A stretch of 15,379 nt of DNA from Desulfobacula sp. (GCA_029940245.1 JAOZRF010000011.1:1-15379), one strand, 5' to 3'. Shown: positions 7,093 through 14,832, numbered from the stretch's first letter. The notes: generated from the letters alone by a model not told the origin. Numbers and translations are program-made.

Positions 7093-8834
7093 CCGTTCCT
7101 GCCCCTTAATTTTTCTGTCTCTTCTTTATTGACTGTCACAGATCCTTCATCAATCACAACACCGTAATCGTTCTGTGCACTTTTATATGAGACCAACTCA
7201 TTTCTGACATCTTCAAGGACTTTATCCACAGGCCTTAAAAGTGGATCTCCATAGCCACCGCCACCGCCGGCGATATTTTTAAAAAGGGTGTTTTTCGGAA
7301 TTTCCCGAATAATTTCCTTGGATCTGGCAACTTTAACCGTTCCATCGGGATATTTCAGTTCCGCTTTATTGATCGAGCCTTCCTGGCCGCCAAAGAGTCC
7401 AAAAGCCCTGGCTTCCTCTTCCACACCATCTCCAAAGGCAATTCCCGTAACATTCTCACCATATATTTCAAATATGGTCTCAATGCCAAGGCCCCCTCTC
7501 CATAGTCCCGGGCCTGCGGAATCTTTTAAATATTCATGTTTGACTAAAAAATGAGGGTCCTGAATTTCAAACATCTCATAGTCCTGGGCTAAAATTCCCC
7601 CGGCACAGTTGATCAAGCCGATATGATCGTATCCGTCCGCCATATATGTTCCTCCTGAGCCACCTTTCAGTGCCAGAAACAGGATATCCACGTACGACCG
7701 GTTGCTTCTCGGGTCTTTCCCCGTAAGGGTGAACCCCAGAAACCGGTTCCACCCTGCAGTCACTTTTTTTGGGAGAATATTGGAAAAAGCCTTCATGATA
7801 GCATCTGCGTTGGGGCCGGTAATGCTATTGCCGAAAGTTGTTGCAGCAGGGTATTCCGCGTTCAAAAATGAGCCTTTCGGATTAATAATTTGTATAGGCC
7901 TCATAATACCGTCATTATGGGGGATATCAGGATTAATCAGCATGAGGAAGGTTAATAGAACGGCAGACGCCGTCGCGGCAAGGGGCGCATTAACAAACCC
8001 TTGTGTCTGCGGATCAGAGCCTGAGTAATCAAAGCTGATTTTATCATCATTGACCACAACATTTAAATTGATTTTCATTTTTGAGCCTTCATGAATGCCG
8101 TCATAATAGACATAGCTCTCACCTGGATAGGTTCCGTCGGGTATCTGTTCGATTTCCTTTCTCACCATTTTTTCAGTGACATCAAAAAGATATTCAACAT
8201 GCTCTTTGAATTTTGAAATGCCGTATCGTTCAAGAAGTGCCTTTATTCCTCTTTCCCCTACAATACAGCCCCCCATTTCGGCTTTTATGTCTTCTTCCAC
8301 GATTTTATACCGAATGTTGGCAAAGATCATGTCCCAGACATCTTTTCGAAAATTACCGGCCTCATAGATCTTTACCGGCGTGATTCGAAGGGCTTCCTGC
8401 CACACTTCTCTTGCTTCCGGATTGTATCCGCCTGCTACAGCCCCGCCGATATCTGCCTGATGTCCTTTGCATGCGGCCCAGGCAACAAGTCTTCCGTTAT
8501 AAAAAATCGGTTTAAAGACGGCTACATCCGCGTTCTGGTTTCCACCTGAAAACACATCATTATGGATAATCACATCACCGTCCAAAATGTTTTTTCCAAA
8601 ATAGCGGACAATATACTGCAATGCGGGTTGAACCGCGAAAGCCAGCACAGGAATATATTCAGTTTGTTCCAGCATCCTGCCTTGCGCATCATAAAGCCCG
8701 GTTACAAAATCCCGTGCTTCATTTAAAATAGGGGATCGTGTTGTCCTCAAAAGTGTAAGTCCCATTTCTTCAGTAATGGATTTGAATCTTCTTTGAAAAA
8801 CAGATGCCAGTATTTTATCAATTTTATTTGCCAT
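7089..8834 (-). CDS. hyuB: Hydantoinase B / oxoprolinase / acetone carboxylase alpha-type subunit (HyuB)
   Basis: A 581-residue protein starting at ATG 8834 (MANKIDK), chosen because AGAGGA lies 4 bases before it; a longer reading to 8867 needs a TTG start inside the end of hyuA. The whole length fits the HyuB superfamily: N-terminal RRFKSITEEMGLTLLRTTRS (15-34), HNDVFSGGNQNADVAVF (91-107), GHQADIGG (124-131) and a glycine-rich GGGGGYGDPLLRP near 523-535. With HyuA it should form an ATP-dependent enzyme that opens a cyclic amide or imide or carboxylates a ketone; HyuB is the part that carries metal and performs the second half-reaction. The metal-region motif reads GGNQNADV, where I expect GGTHxPDV in many relatives. 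It follows HyuA by 25 bases and overlaps the VOC start. The exact substrate is not predictable from sequence alone. Confidence 0.9.
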   Translation of the reverse strand: MANKIDKILASVFQRRFKSITEEMGLTLLRTTRSPILNEARDFVTGLYDAQGRMLEQTEYIPVLAFAVQPALQYIVRYFGKNILDGDVIIHNDVFSGGNQNADVAVFKPIFYNGRLVAWAACKGHQADIGGAVAGGYNPEAREVWQEALRITPVKIYEAGNFRKDVWDMIFANIRYKIVEEDIKAEMGGCIVGERGIKALLERYGISKFKEHVEYLFDVTEKMVRKEIEQIPDGTYPGESYVYYDGIHEGSKMKINLNVVVNDDKISFDYSGSDPQTQGFVNAPLAATASAVLLTFLMLINPDIPHNDGIMRPIQIINPKGSFLNAEYPAATTFGNSITGPNADAIMKAFSNILPKKVTAGWNRFLGFTLTGKDPRSNRSYVDILFLALKGGSGGTYMADGYDHIGLINCAGGILAQDYEMFEIQDPHFLVKHEYLKDSAGPGLWRGGLGIETIFEIYGENVTGIAFGDGVEEEARAFGLFGGQEGSINKAELKYPDGTVKVARSKEIIREIPKNTLFKNIAGGGGGYGDPLLRPVDKVLEDVRNELVSYKSAQNDYGVVIDEGSVTVNKEETEKLRGRNG

Positions 8835-8838
8835 AATT

Positions 8839-8844
8839 TCCTCT
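8839..8844 (-). promoter_or_regulatory. Ribosome binding site deciding the HyuB start
   Basis: AGAGGA on the minus strand, ending 4 bases before ATG 8834. Its position favours the MANK start over the upstream TTG at 8867, which would overlap the hyuA stop codon and lacks a comparable site. Confidence 0.7.
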
Positions 8845-8859
8845 TTTCTCAACATGTGC

Positions 8860-10947
8860 TTAAGCAATATGGTTTATTTTGGTCATCATAAAGCTGCCGT
8901 ATTGGTCGCATTCAATTTCAAACATGGACGGAACAAAGATGGTTGTGTTTTTCTGTTCAATAATGGCAGGCCCCATTACGTGATTTCCATGATTCATTTT
9001 ATCACCGTCATAAATATTGATGGGTGCAAACGCCATTTTAGAGGGTATGAATACCGGTCTCTGACCTTTCAGCGCCTGGGAAACGTCCGCTCCTGCAAAT
9101 ATTTCCTTTCGAAAACCAGGTTTATCCGTAATGCCAAGGGCTGTGATCCTGATGTTGACAAGTTCCATAATGGTTTTTTCATCTTTTAAATCATAGCCGT
9201 AAAGACGATTATGTTCAGCGTGAAAGCCCTTTGCCATTTTTTCAAATTTCATGGCCATAATATCATCAATTTCAACGGGCACGCAGACTTCGTGGTATTG
9301 CCCGACATAGCGAAGATCAAGGGAAAATTGAAATTTGCGTTTTTCTTCTGAAATGTGCTCATTTGAAAGAATTGTGTCCCCCGCGGATTTAAGATCCGTA
9401 ATCAAGGAAGAAAAATATTGTTTTTTATTGTCATTAAGTGGGAACTGCGTATGAAAGCTTCTGACAAAATCATGCTTTAAATCTGAAAGAAGCATTCCCG
9501 CTGCACAAAGAATTGAGGATTCCTTTGGGATCAGAATTTTTGAAATATCCAGCTCAAGTGAAATCATGGCGGCATGTATGGGTCCTGCACCACCTCCGCA
9601 TACCAGAAGAAAATCTCTGGGATCAAATCCCCGTTGAACGGAAATTTCACGAATCGCTGATGCCATATTCACATTCATTATATGATACATGCCGTATGCA
9701 GCTTCGATGAGGCTCATATTCAGAGGTTCTGCAACTAAGTTTTGAATCGCTTTTTCTGCAACTGCCTTATTCAGTTTTATCTTTCCCGCGGCAAAAAAAT
9801 CAGGGTCCAGATATCCCAGGATCAGGTCGGCATCGCTGCAACAGGGTTCTTTCCCGCCAAGGCCGTAACACACGGGACCGGGACGTGCTCCAGAACTTTT
9901 CGGTCCCATGCGAAGGAGACCGCCTTCATCAATCCAGGCAATGCTTCCGCCGCCCGCGCCAATGGTCTTTATATCCATCATGGGCAGGGCAAGGGCCATG
10001 CGGTCTACTTTTCCATCCATGGTAACGATTGGTTTGGCATCTTTGATCAGTGCCGCATCAAAGCTTGTTCCACCCATATCCACAGTGATAAAACTTTTTT
10101 GCCCGTGCAGACCGGCATAGGCCATGCCGGCCATAGGTGCGGCAGCGGGTCCTGAGAGAAGAGTACTTGCGGCAAGTCCGGTTACGATATCAGGTGTTGT
10201 GACGCCGCCATTGGATTGCATGATCAAAAAAATCCCGGAAAATCCGTTTTCAGAAAGCCGGGTGGTGAGTTTTGAAAGATATTTTTTTAAGATCGGTCCC
10301 ACTGCTGCGTTAAGAACAGTCGTACTTACTCTGTCATAAAACCGGATCTGTGGAAGAACGGATGAAGAAACGGACAAGTATGCACGGGGCATATATTTAC
10401 GGATAATTTCTTTGGCTTTGCGTTCATGGGAATCATTGGCATAGGAATGCATAAAGCAGACGGCAACGGCCTCTATATCCTGGTCCATGAAAAGCTGTAT
10501 TCCGTTTATGATATCATTTTCATTTATTTCTGTAACAATGTTGCCCGCATAATCCACCCGTTCAATCACGGGTAATCTCAAATGCCTGGGCACAATGGGC
10601 TCTGGCGGAAGATATTTATTATTATAAAGCTCTTCTCTGATACCCCTTCTCATCTGGAGGGCATCCCTGAATCCTTTTGTTGTAAAAAGTCCTGTTTTCG
10701 CCACATTTCCCGTCAGCACGGCATTTGTTGTAACAGTTGTCCCGTGGACGATAATTTCGATTTTGTCAAAAAATGAAGCAAGACTGATGCCTATTTTGTC
10801 TGCCATTTGATTGAGGCCGGTCATGACTGCAATGGATGGATCTTCCGGAGAAGACAATACCTTGAAAATATTAGAATTGCCTTCATTGTCCATAAGAAGA
10901 AAATCTGTAAACGTTCCGCCGACATCAATACCGATCTTAAATATCAT
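8860..10947 (-). CDS. hyuA: Hydantoinase A / oxoprolinase / acetone carboxylase beta-type subunit (HyuA)
   Basis: A 695-residue protein, normal for HyuA. It has the actin/ASKHA-fold nucleotide-binding motifs DVGGTFTD (8-15) and DMGGTSFD (290-297). Also present are HGTTVTTNAV (68-77), MQSNGG (243-248), SGPAAA (265-270), IGAGGGS (329-335), GPKSSGARPGPVCYG (348-362) and a later CGGGAGPIHA. The subunit should use ATP to phosphorylate the substrate so that HyuB can hydrolyse or carboxylate it. Known relatives include N-methylhydantoinase, 5-oxoprolinase, caprolactamase and acetone or acetophenone carboxylases. It follows the first TRAP transporter (69-base gap) with a GGAGG ribosome binding site 4 bases before the ATG, and is directly followed by HyuB. 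No gene for an acetone-carboxylase gamma-type subunit lies nearby, which argues against a classical acetone carboxylase. Confidence 0.92.
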   Translation of the reverse strand: MIFKIGIDVGGTFTDFLLMDNEGNSNIFKVLSSPEDPSIAVMTGLNQMADKIGISLASFFDKIEIIVHGTTVTTNAVLTGNVAKTGLFTTKGFRDALQMRRGIREELYNNKYLPPEPIVPRHLRLPVIERVDYAGNIVTEINENDIINGIQLFMDQDIEAVAVCFMHSYANDSHERKAKEIIRKYMPRAYLSVSSSVLPQIRFYDRVSTTVLNAAVGPILKKYLSKLTTRLSENGFSGIFLIMQSNGGVTTPDIVTGLAASTLLSGPAAAPMAGMAYAGLHGQKSFITVDMGGTSFDAALIKDAKPIVTMDGKVDRMALALPMMDIKTIGAGGGSIAWIDEGGLLRMGPKSSGARPGPVCYGLGGKEPCCSDADLILGYLDPDFFAAGKIKLNKAVAEKAIQNLVAEPLNMSLIEAAYGMYHIMNVNMASAIREISVQRGFDPRDFLLVCGGGAGPIHAAMISLELDISKILIPKESSILCAAGMLLSDLKHDFVRSFHTQFPLNDNKKQYFSSLITDLKSAGDTILSNEHISEEKRKFQFSLDLRYVGQYHEVCVPVEIDDIMAMKFEKMAKGFHAEHNRLYGYDLKDEKTIMELVNIRITALGITDKPGFRKEIFAGADVSQALKGQRPVFIPSKMAFAPINIYDGDKMNHGNHVMGPAIIEQKNTTIFVPSMFEIECDQYGSFMMTKINHIA

Positions 10948-11006
10948 AAATCCTCCAATACCTCATTCATTCCATGATCTCTTGTTTTTCCCTTATTATG
11001 AGTGAT

Positions 11007-11039
11007 TGCCGGCGGCTTATCCTTTCATCAAAGCCGGCA
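11007..11039 (-). repeat. 7-base inverted repeat at the dctM-hyuA junction
   Basis: TGCCGGC at 11007-11013 and GCCGGCA at 11033-11039 can pair across a 19-base loop that includes the dctM stop codon. No U-run follows on the transcribed strand, so it is not a standard terminator. It may be an mRNA processing or stability hairpin separating transporter and enzyme messages, or chance. Confidence 0.3.
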
Positions 11040-12333
11040 GGTAAAGTGCAATCTGTGGAAAAATCATGACCAGTGCCATGACAGTTGCATCGCACATTAA
11101 AAATGGGATTCCGGCCTTATACACATCGATCATGGTTGTATTTTTCGGAGCAACTCCTTTCATTACAAACAACAGCAACCCAAAGGGCGGGGTGGTATTT
11201 GCCATTTCCATATTGATCAGCATAATCAGAGCAAACCAGAGCACATTAAAATGCAAAGCCTCTACAACGGGCAAGAAAATAGGGGATGCAATCATAACCA
11301 TGGACAGGTTATCCATAAAACAGCCTAAAAACAGCAACACGCATTGCATGGAAATAAGAATCATGAAAGGGGGAAGATCAAATCCCGTGACCATTTCTAT
11401 AATCCCGGCACTGGCTCCGGAAAACGCCAGGATCTGGCTGAAAATCATGGAGCCTGTGATAATCATGAACATCATTGATGTTATCTTAAGTGTTCCCAGG
11501 ATACAGGCTTTCATGATGCGAAAATTCATCTGCCCATAAGCTGTTGCAATCAAAATGGTCCCAAGTGACCCTAATGCCGCGGCTTCCGATGGTGTTGCAA
11601 TGCCCAGGAAGATCAGGCCTATTACCAAAAAAATAATAAGACCTATTGGAAAGATGTGAATTAGTGTTCTCTTGACCCTTTTTAACATAGGGACGGAGTC
11701 TTGATCATATGGAGGTGCAAGGTGGGGTTGAAGATGGCAGCGGATCACCACATAACATGCATAAAAAAGCGCCATGAGGCATCCTGGAAGAATTCCTGCA
11801 ATTAAAAGACCCCCAACTGAAATTTTGTTTATGGATGCCAGAAGAATGGCAAGAGCACTTGGCGGTATAAGCATGGAAAGCCCACCGCTCCCCATAATAG
11901 GACCGATGGCCATGGTTTTATGGTAGCCTTTTTTTTCCATTTCAGGTACCAGCAAAGACCCTAAGATTGAGGTTGTAGCGATTGTTGAGCCACTCATAGT
12001 TGAAAAGAGCGCCCCCCCGACAATGGCCAGAAGAGAGAGACGTCCCGGAATTTTTCCGATCCATTGATCTGTCACATCAATCGCCTTAAACCCTATCTTG
12101 GAGTGGAACATGACTTCTCCCATAAGGATAAAAAAGGGCACGGGCAAAAGACTGAAAGACGTAAGGCTTTCCTTCATATTTAATATCACCTGGACCACGC
12201 CCATTTCTCCGCCAAGAAAAAGGATTGCCCCGATTACATCCACAGTCAAAAAGGCTATTGCTACAGGTGTGCCCATGATCATCAATAATATCATAAGACC
12301 GAGCAAAAGCATTAACGCAAAAGACCATTCCAT
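11017..12333 (-). CDS. dctM: TRAP transporter large permease, DctM (system 1)
   Basis: A 438-residue, very hydrophobic protein of standard DctM length with about a dozen membrane segments. Family landmarks are GTPVAIAFL (21-29), SGSTIATTS (114-122), IPPSA (156-160), GIATPSEAAA near 250 and TPPFGLLLFVMKG near 381-393. It forms the transport channel with the DctQ encoded 15 bases upstream, taking up the ligand captured by the DctP of the same set, driven by an ion gradient. An AAGGA ribosome binding site lies 8 bases before the ATG. The last signature has GLLLFVMK where the second system in this window has GLNLFVIK, so the two permeases belong to different TRAP subgroups and are not a recent duplication. 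Confidence 0.93.
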   Translation of the reverse strand: MEWSFALMLLLGLMILLMIMGTPVAIAFLTVDVIGAILFLGGEMGVVQVILNMKESLTSFSLLPVPFFILMGEVMFHSKIGFKAIDVTDQWIGKIPGRLSLLAIVGGALFSTMSGSTIATTSILGSLLVPEMEKKGYHKTMAIGPIMGSGGLSMLIPPSALAILLASINKISVGGLLIAGILPGCLMALFYACYVVIRCHLQPHLAPPYDQDSVPMLKRVKRTLIHIFPIGLIIFLVIGLIFLGIATPSEAAALGSLGTILIATAYGQMNFRIMKACILGTLKITSMMFMIITGSMIFSQILAFSGASAGIIEMVTGFDLPPFMILISMQCVLLFLGCFMDNLSMVMIASPIFLPVVEALHFNVLWFALIMLINMEMANTTPPFGLLLFVMKGVAPKNTTMIDVYKAGIPFLMCDATVMALVMIFPQIALYLPALMKG

Positions 12334-12348
12334 GCCGGTTCCTTTTAT

Positions 12349-12894
12349 TTATTCACGGATTGCCGTTTCAGGGTTACAATTATTGTATTTAACAGCTTTA
12401 TTCCTGTATTTGTGATAGCTGTTGTTTGCTCTTCGAATGAACTGAAGAGCAAACATCAAACAGCCGACAGGGATAGCTATAACGACTAAAAATTCCGGTA
12501 TCTTCAGGTATTTCAAAGTGATAACCTGTCTGATATAATAATCATAAGAAACAATAGATCCATAATATGTCAGTATCAAAAGGACACCGGCACCAAGGAT
12601 TGATGTCATAGTGTCAAACAACGCCTGCATTCTTTGACTCAGGAAACTCAAAAGGATGTCGACTTTTATGTGGCCATCTTCTTGAAGAACATAAGCCGCT
12701 GATAGAAAAGGGATATAAAGAAGAATATACTCACTGATTTGAAGCACCCATCCGGTTGGGCTGTTAAAAAAATACCGCAATACCACATCAATACAAACGG
12801 AAATGAGAGCAAAAATCATTAATATGCCGCTAAACCATGTAAAGCAAACTATAACCATATCCAGTATCCGACCCGTTTGCTGAAGAAAATTCAT
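12349..12894 (-). CDS. dctQ: TRAP transporter small permease, DctQ (system 1)
   Basis: A 181-residue protein with four predicted membrane segments (about residues 15-40, 52-70, 90-112 and 133-152) and the typical loop VLQEDGHIKVD (69-79). The charged C-terminal tail is somewhat longer than usual. DctQ is the small membrane partner that holds DctM in the complex. It lies between dctP (19-base gap) and dctM (15-base gap), with an AAGGA ribosome binding site 7 bases before the ATG. The gene order dctP-dctQ-dctM is the classical one. Confidence 0.91.
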   Translation of the reverse strand: MNFLQQTGRILDMVIVCFTWFSGILMIFALISVCIDVVLRYFFNSPTGWVLQISEYILLYIPFLSAAYVLQEDGHIKVDILLSFLSQRMQALFDTMTSILGAGVLLILTYYGSIVSYDYYIRQVITLKYLKIPEFLVVIAIPVGCLMFALQFIRRANNSYHKYRNKAVKYNNCNPETAIRE

Positions 12895-12913
12895 GGTTTA
12901 ATCCTTCATCTGT

Positions 12914-13879
12914 TTAAGGAGTCAACATCTTTTTAAGCTTAGGTCCCAAATCCGGATTTGATTTGATCACATCGTCCCATCCCGCCGTATATGCAAGATC
13001 CTTATACTCTTTGGTTTCTTCAGGTGTGAATTGAATGACTTTCATCCCTTTCTTCTGCATTTCAATATATTCTTTTTCCGCAATACCAGCCATGATGGGG
13101 GTGTATTCTTTTTCATTTTCGATCATAGTGTCCGTCAGCAGTTGTTGCTGGCTTTTAGTAAGTTTTTCCCAAGTTTTCAGATTTATCAAATTCTCAATAT
13201 TCATCTGATAAATTCTAGGCTCGAGGATATACTTGCAAACATCTGACCATCCCATTTGCACATTTCCAAGAACGGCCCAGGCATAGCCGTCGATTGTACC
13301 TCTTTCAAGTGCTGTGTAGATGTCTGAACCCGGCATGCTTACCGGGATTGCACCCAGACGTTTGACAAAGGATTCATAGGTGGCCGAGACCCGAATTTTC
13401 TGTCCCTTTAGACCATTCATGTTGTCAACGGCTTTATTTGTAAAAACATGGAACCATACTCCGAACTCAGCCCGTCCCAAATAATGGACATTATGTTTTC
13501 TAAAAAGTTCATTTCTAAAATCATAATACCCGTTTTCCCGTTCTTTAACAGGATCAAGAAGGGTAAGGTGGGTGTAAGCAGCACGTGTAACTTTTCCACC
13601 ATAATAGGATTCACAACCTAAAATCATATCCACAACACCATTTTTAAGCGCTTCAAACTGCTCAAAGCCCGGTATTGCTTCCGGGCCTCCGATATATTTG
13701 ATTTCCAGGTCTCCTTTCCCTTTTTTGTTAACTGAATCCACAAAGGCCATAAAAGCCGTCATGTTAACATTTCCTTTAGGCAGAAAGGTGACCATCTTGA
13801 GGGTTGTTTTGGCCTGCACTGGAGATAAAAACAGTGTAACGATGAAAATAACAGTCAATTTGATTAATAATTTTTTCAT
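12914..13879 (-). CDS. dctP: TRAP transporter periplasmic solute-binding protein, DctP family (system 1)
   Basis: A 321-residue protein with a clear signal peptide: MKKLLIK, a hydrophobic core, and probable cleavage after VQA (residue 23). The mature part has the DctP core: KIRVSATYESF with R163, the conserved carboxylate-binding arginine position, and SDIYTALERGTIDGYAW (185-201). It should bind an organic acid in the periplasm and pass it to the DctQ/DctM pair encoded next. It has a strong AAGGAG ribosome binding site 7 bases before the ATG and lies directly downstream of the GntR regulator gene, across an AT-rich gap of 53 bases. It differs clearly from the other DctP in this window, so the two systems probably take up different ligands. 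Confidence 0.93.
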   Translation of the reverse strand: MKKLLIKLTVIFIVTLFLSPVQAKTTLKMVTFLPKGNVNMTAFMAFVDSVNKKGKGDLEIKYIGGPEAIPGFEQFEALKNGVVDMILGCESYYGGKVTRAAYTHLTLLDPVKERENGYYDFRNELFRKHNVHYLGRAEFGVWFHVFTNKAVDNMNGLKGQKIRVSATYESFVKRLGAIPVSMPGSDIYTALERGTIDGYAWAVLGNVQMGWSDVCKYILEPRIYQMNIENLINLKTWEKLTKSQQQLLTDTMIENEKEYTPIMAGIAEKEYIEMQKKGMKVIQFTPEETKEYKDLAYTAGWDDVIKSNPDLGPKLKKMLTP

Positions 13880-13932
13880 TTTACTTCTCCTTTATAAATT
13901 TAAGATAATTAAATAAAATCCACTATCACCCT

Positions 13933-14661
13933 TTATTTCAGGACATCTTTTAATGGGTAACGAACCAACATTTGCCGCATATCGAACAAATGTTCCACCA
14001 TTATTTTACGGGCTCCAGCGGGATCCTGGTCCTCAACTTTTTGGGCTATCCGTTTATGATATAAAGACATACTCGTTTTTTCCTCATCATCCCATTTGAT
14101 AGAGGATATGAATTTAAAGAGCAAATCAATAAGTGAGGCCTGAAACACACTTAAAAGCGGATTATGAGCTGCATCTGCCAAAGCCCTGTGAAAATGTTCA
14201 TCATTACTCTGGAATGTTTTTTTCAAATTAAAGGATCGTTCCAGATCGGCTATAGAGGCCCATATTTTTTGAATATCTTCATCAGTTCTGTTTTTAGCGG
14301 CAAAATAGGCGATACTGGGTTCAAGAATACCCCTGACATCAATGACATGTTCTATGCTGATATTTTTCCACTGGATAATATCATGAAGCAGTTCAGAGAG
14401 ATTTGTCTCGTTAATATTATCATTGACAAAGGTACCGCCGCCGGATCCTTTTTTTACATATAGCAACCCGCTGTTTTTAAGCGTTAAAATTGCAGAACGG
14501 ACCGTTACCCGGCTGGTGTTGAAAATTTCGGCCAGTTCTCTTTCGTTCTGAAGTTTCTGTCCAGGAGGTATTTTATTTTCAAAAATTGCTGTTTTGATTT
14601 GTTCTACAATTTTTTCATGGGCTTGTTTGCCATCAGATGCTGATTTAAATTTATAATTCAA
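13933..14661 (-). CDS. GntR-family transcriptional regulator, FadR/FCD subfamily
   Basis: A regulator of 242 residues (248 if the TTG at 14679 is used). The N-terminal winged helix-turn-helix contains PPGQKLQNERELAEIFNTSR followed by VTVRSAILTL. The C-terminal all-helical FCD ligand-binding domain carries the likely metal ligands D160, H164, H208 and H230, numbered from the longer reading. Such proteins respond to organic acids or acyl-CoA compounds and usually repress the neighbouring catabolic genes. There is no ATG in a usable position: both candidate starts are TTG. The one at 14661 is preferred because AGAGGT (14673-14668) lies 6 bases before it. Being first in the run and next to dctP, it very probably controls the TRAP-hyuAB-ligase operon. 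The palindrome GTATAC at its own start is a possible autoregulatory operator. Confidence 0.9.
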   Translation of the reverse strand: MNYKFKSASDGKQAHEKIVEQIKTAIFENKIPPGQKLQNERELAEIFNTSRVTVRSAILTLKNSGLLYVKKGSGGGTFVNDNINETNLSELLHDIIQWKNISIEHVIDVRGILEPSIAYFAAKNRTDEDIQKIWASIADLERSFNLKKTFQSNDEHFHRALADAAHNPLLSVFQASLIDLLFKFISSIKWDDEEKTSMSLYHKRIAQKVEDQDPAGARKIMVEHLFDMRQMLVRYPLKDVLK

Positions 14662-14667
14662 GTATAC
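14662..14667. promoter_or_regulatory. Possible GntR operator half-sites (GTATAC)
   Basis: GTATAC is a perfect six-base palindrome between the AGAGGT ribosome binding site and the TTG start of the regulator. It fits the loose GntR-family pattern of GT and AC half-sites. Binding here would block translation initiation or elongation and give autorepression. It is very short, so the call is tentative. Confidence 0.25.
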
Positions 14668-14703
14668 ACCTCTACTCAACTTTCGATCTTAAGTTCTTGC
14701 AGA

Positions 14704-14779
14704 TGGGGTCAGGCTCGTTTTATTGTGTGTTTTATCAATAAATCTATATCAAAAATGCAATAATGCAAGCCTGACCCCA
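14704..14779. repeat. Imperfect 22-base inverted repeat, REP/MITE-like element
   Basis: The left arm (14704-14725, beginning TGGGGTCAGGCT) and right arm (14758-14779, ending AGCCTGACCCCA) match as inverted copies in 19 of 22 positions, with a perfect 12-base outer core and a 32-base AT-rich loop. There is no U-run after the stem and no coding sequence inside. From memory, GGGGTCAGGC-type palindromes recur around small Y1 (IS200-like/RAYT) transposases in deltaproteobacterial genomes, so this is likely a non-autonomous mobile palindrome. It sits between the candidate promoter and the regulator gene, so it would be transcribed in the leader as a hairpin. Confidence 0.7.
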
Positions 14780-14795
14780 AGCAGACCATGGACTA

Positions 14796-14824
14796 ACCTT
14801 AGCCCTGCTTTTCCCCCTTGTCAA
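14796..14824 (-). promoter_or_regulatory. Candidate promoter for the regulator/catabolic operon
   Basis: A perfect TTGACA -35 box (14824-14819) is followed after 17 bases by a poor TAAGGT -10 box (14801-14796) on the minus strand, just after the histidine kinase stop. It would give a leader of about 130 bases containing the inverted repeat. The weak -10 suggests low or activated expression. It is the best candidate in the gap; no terminator for the kinase gene was seen. Confidence 0.4.
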
Positions 14825-14832
14825 TTATTTTT

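Noticed and set aside
8835..8867. Longer HyuB reading from a TTG at 8867
   Set aside because: It overlaps the hyuA stop and lacks a good ribosome binding site, whereas ATG 8834 has AGAGGA 4 bases upstream and begins the conserved family sequence.
8854..9189. Plus-strand open frames opposite hyuA and other genes, some above 100 codons
   Set aside because: They lie wholly inside strongly supported minus-strand genes, have no recognisable domains and lack ribosome binding sites; they mirror the coding bias of the opposite strand.
7089..10947. Classical acetone carboxylase (AcxABC)
   Set aside because: The two large subunits fit the superfamily, but no gamma-type small subunit gene is adjacent, so the more general HyuAB label is safer.
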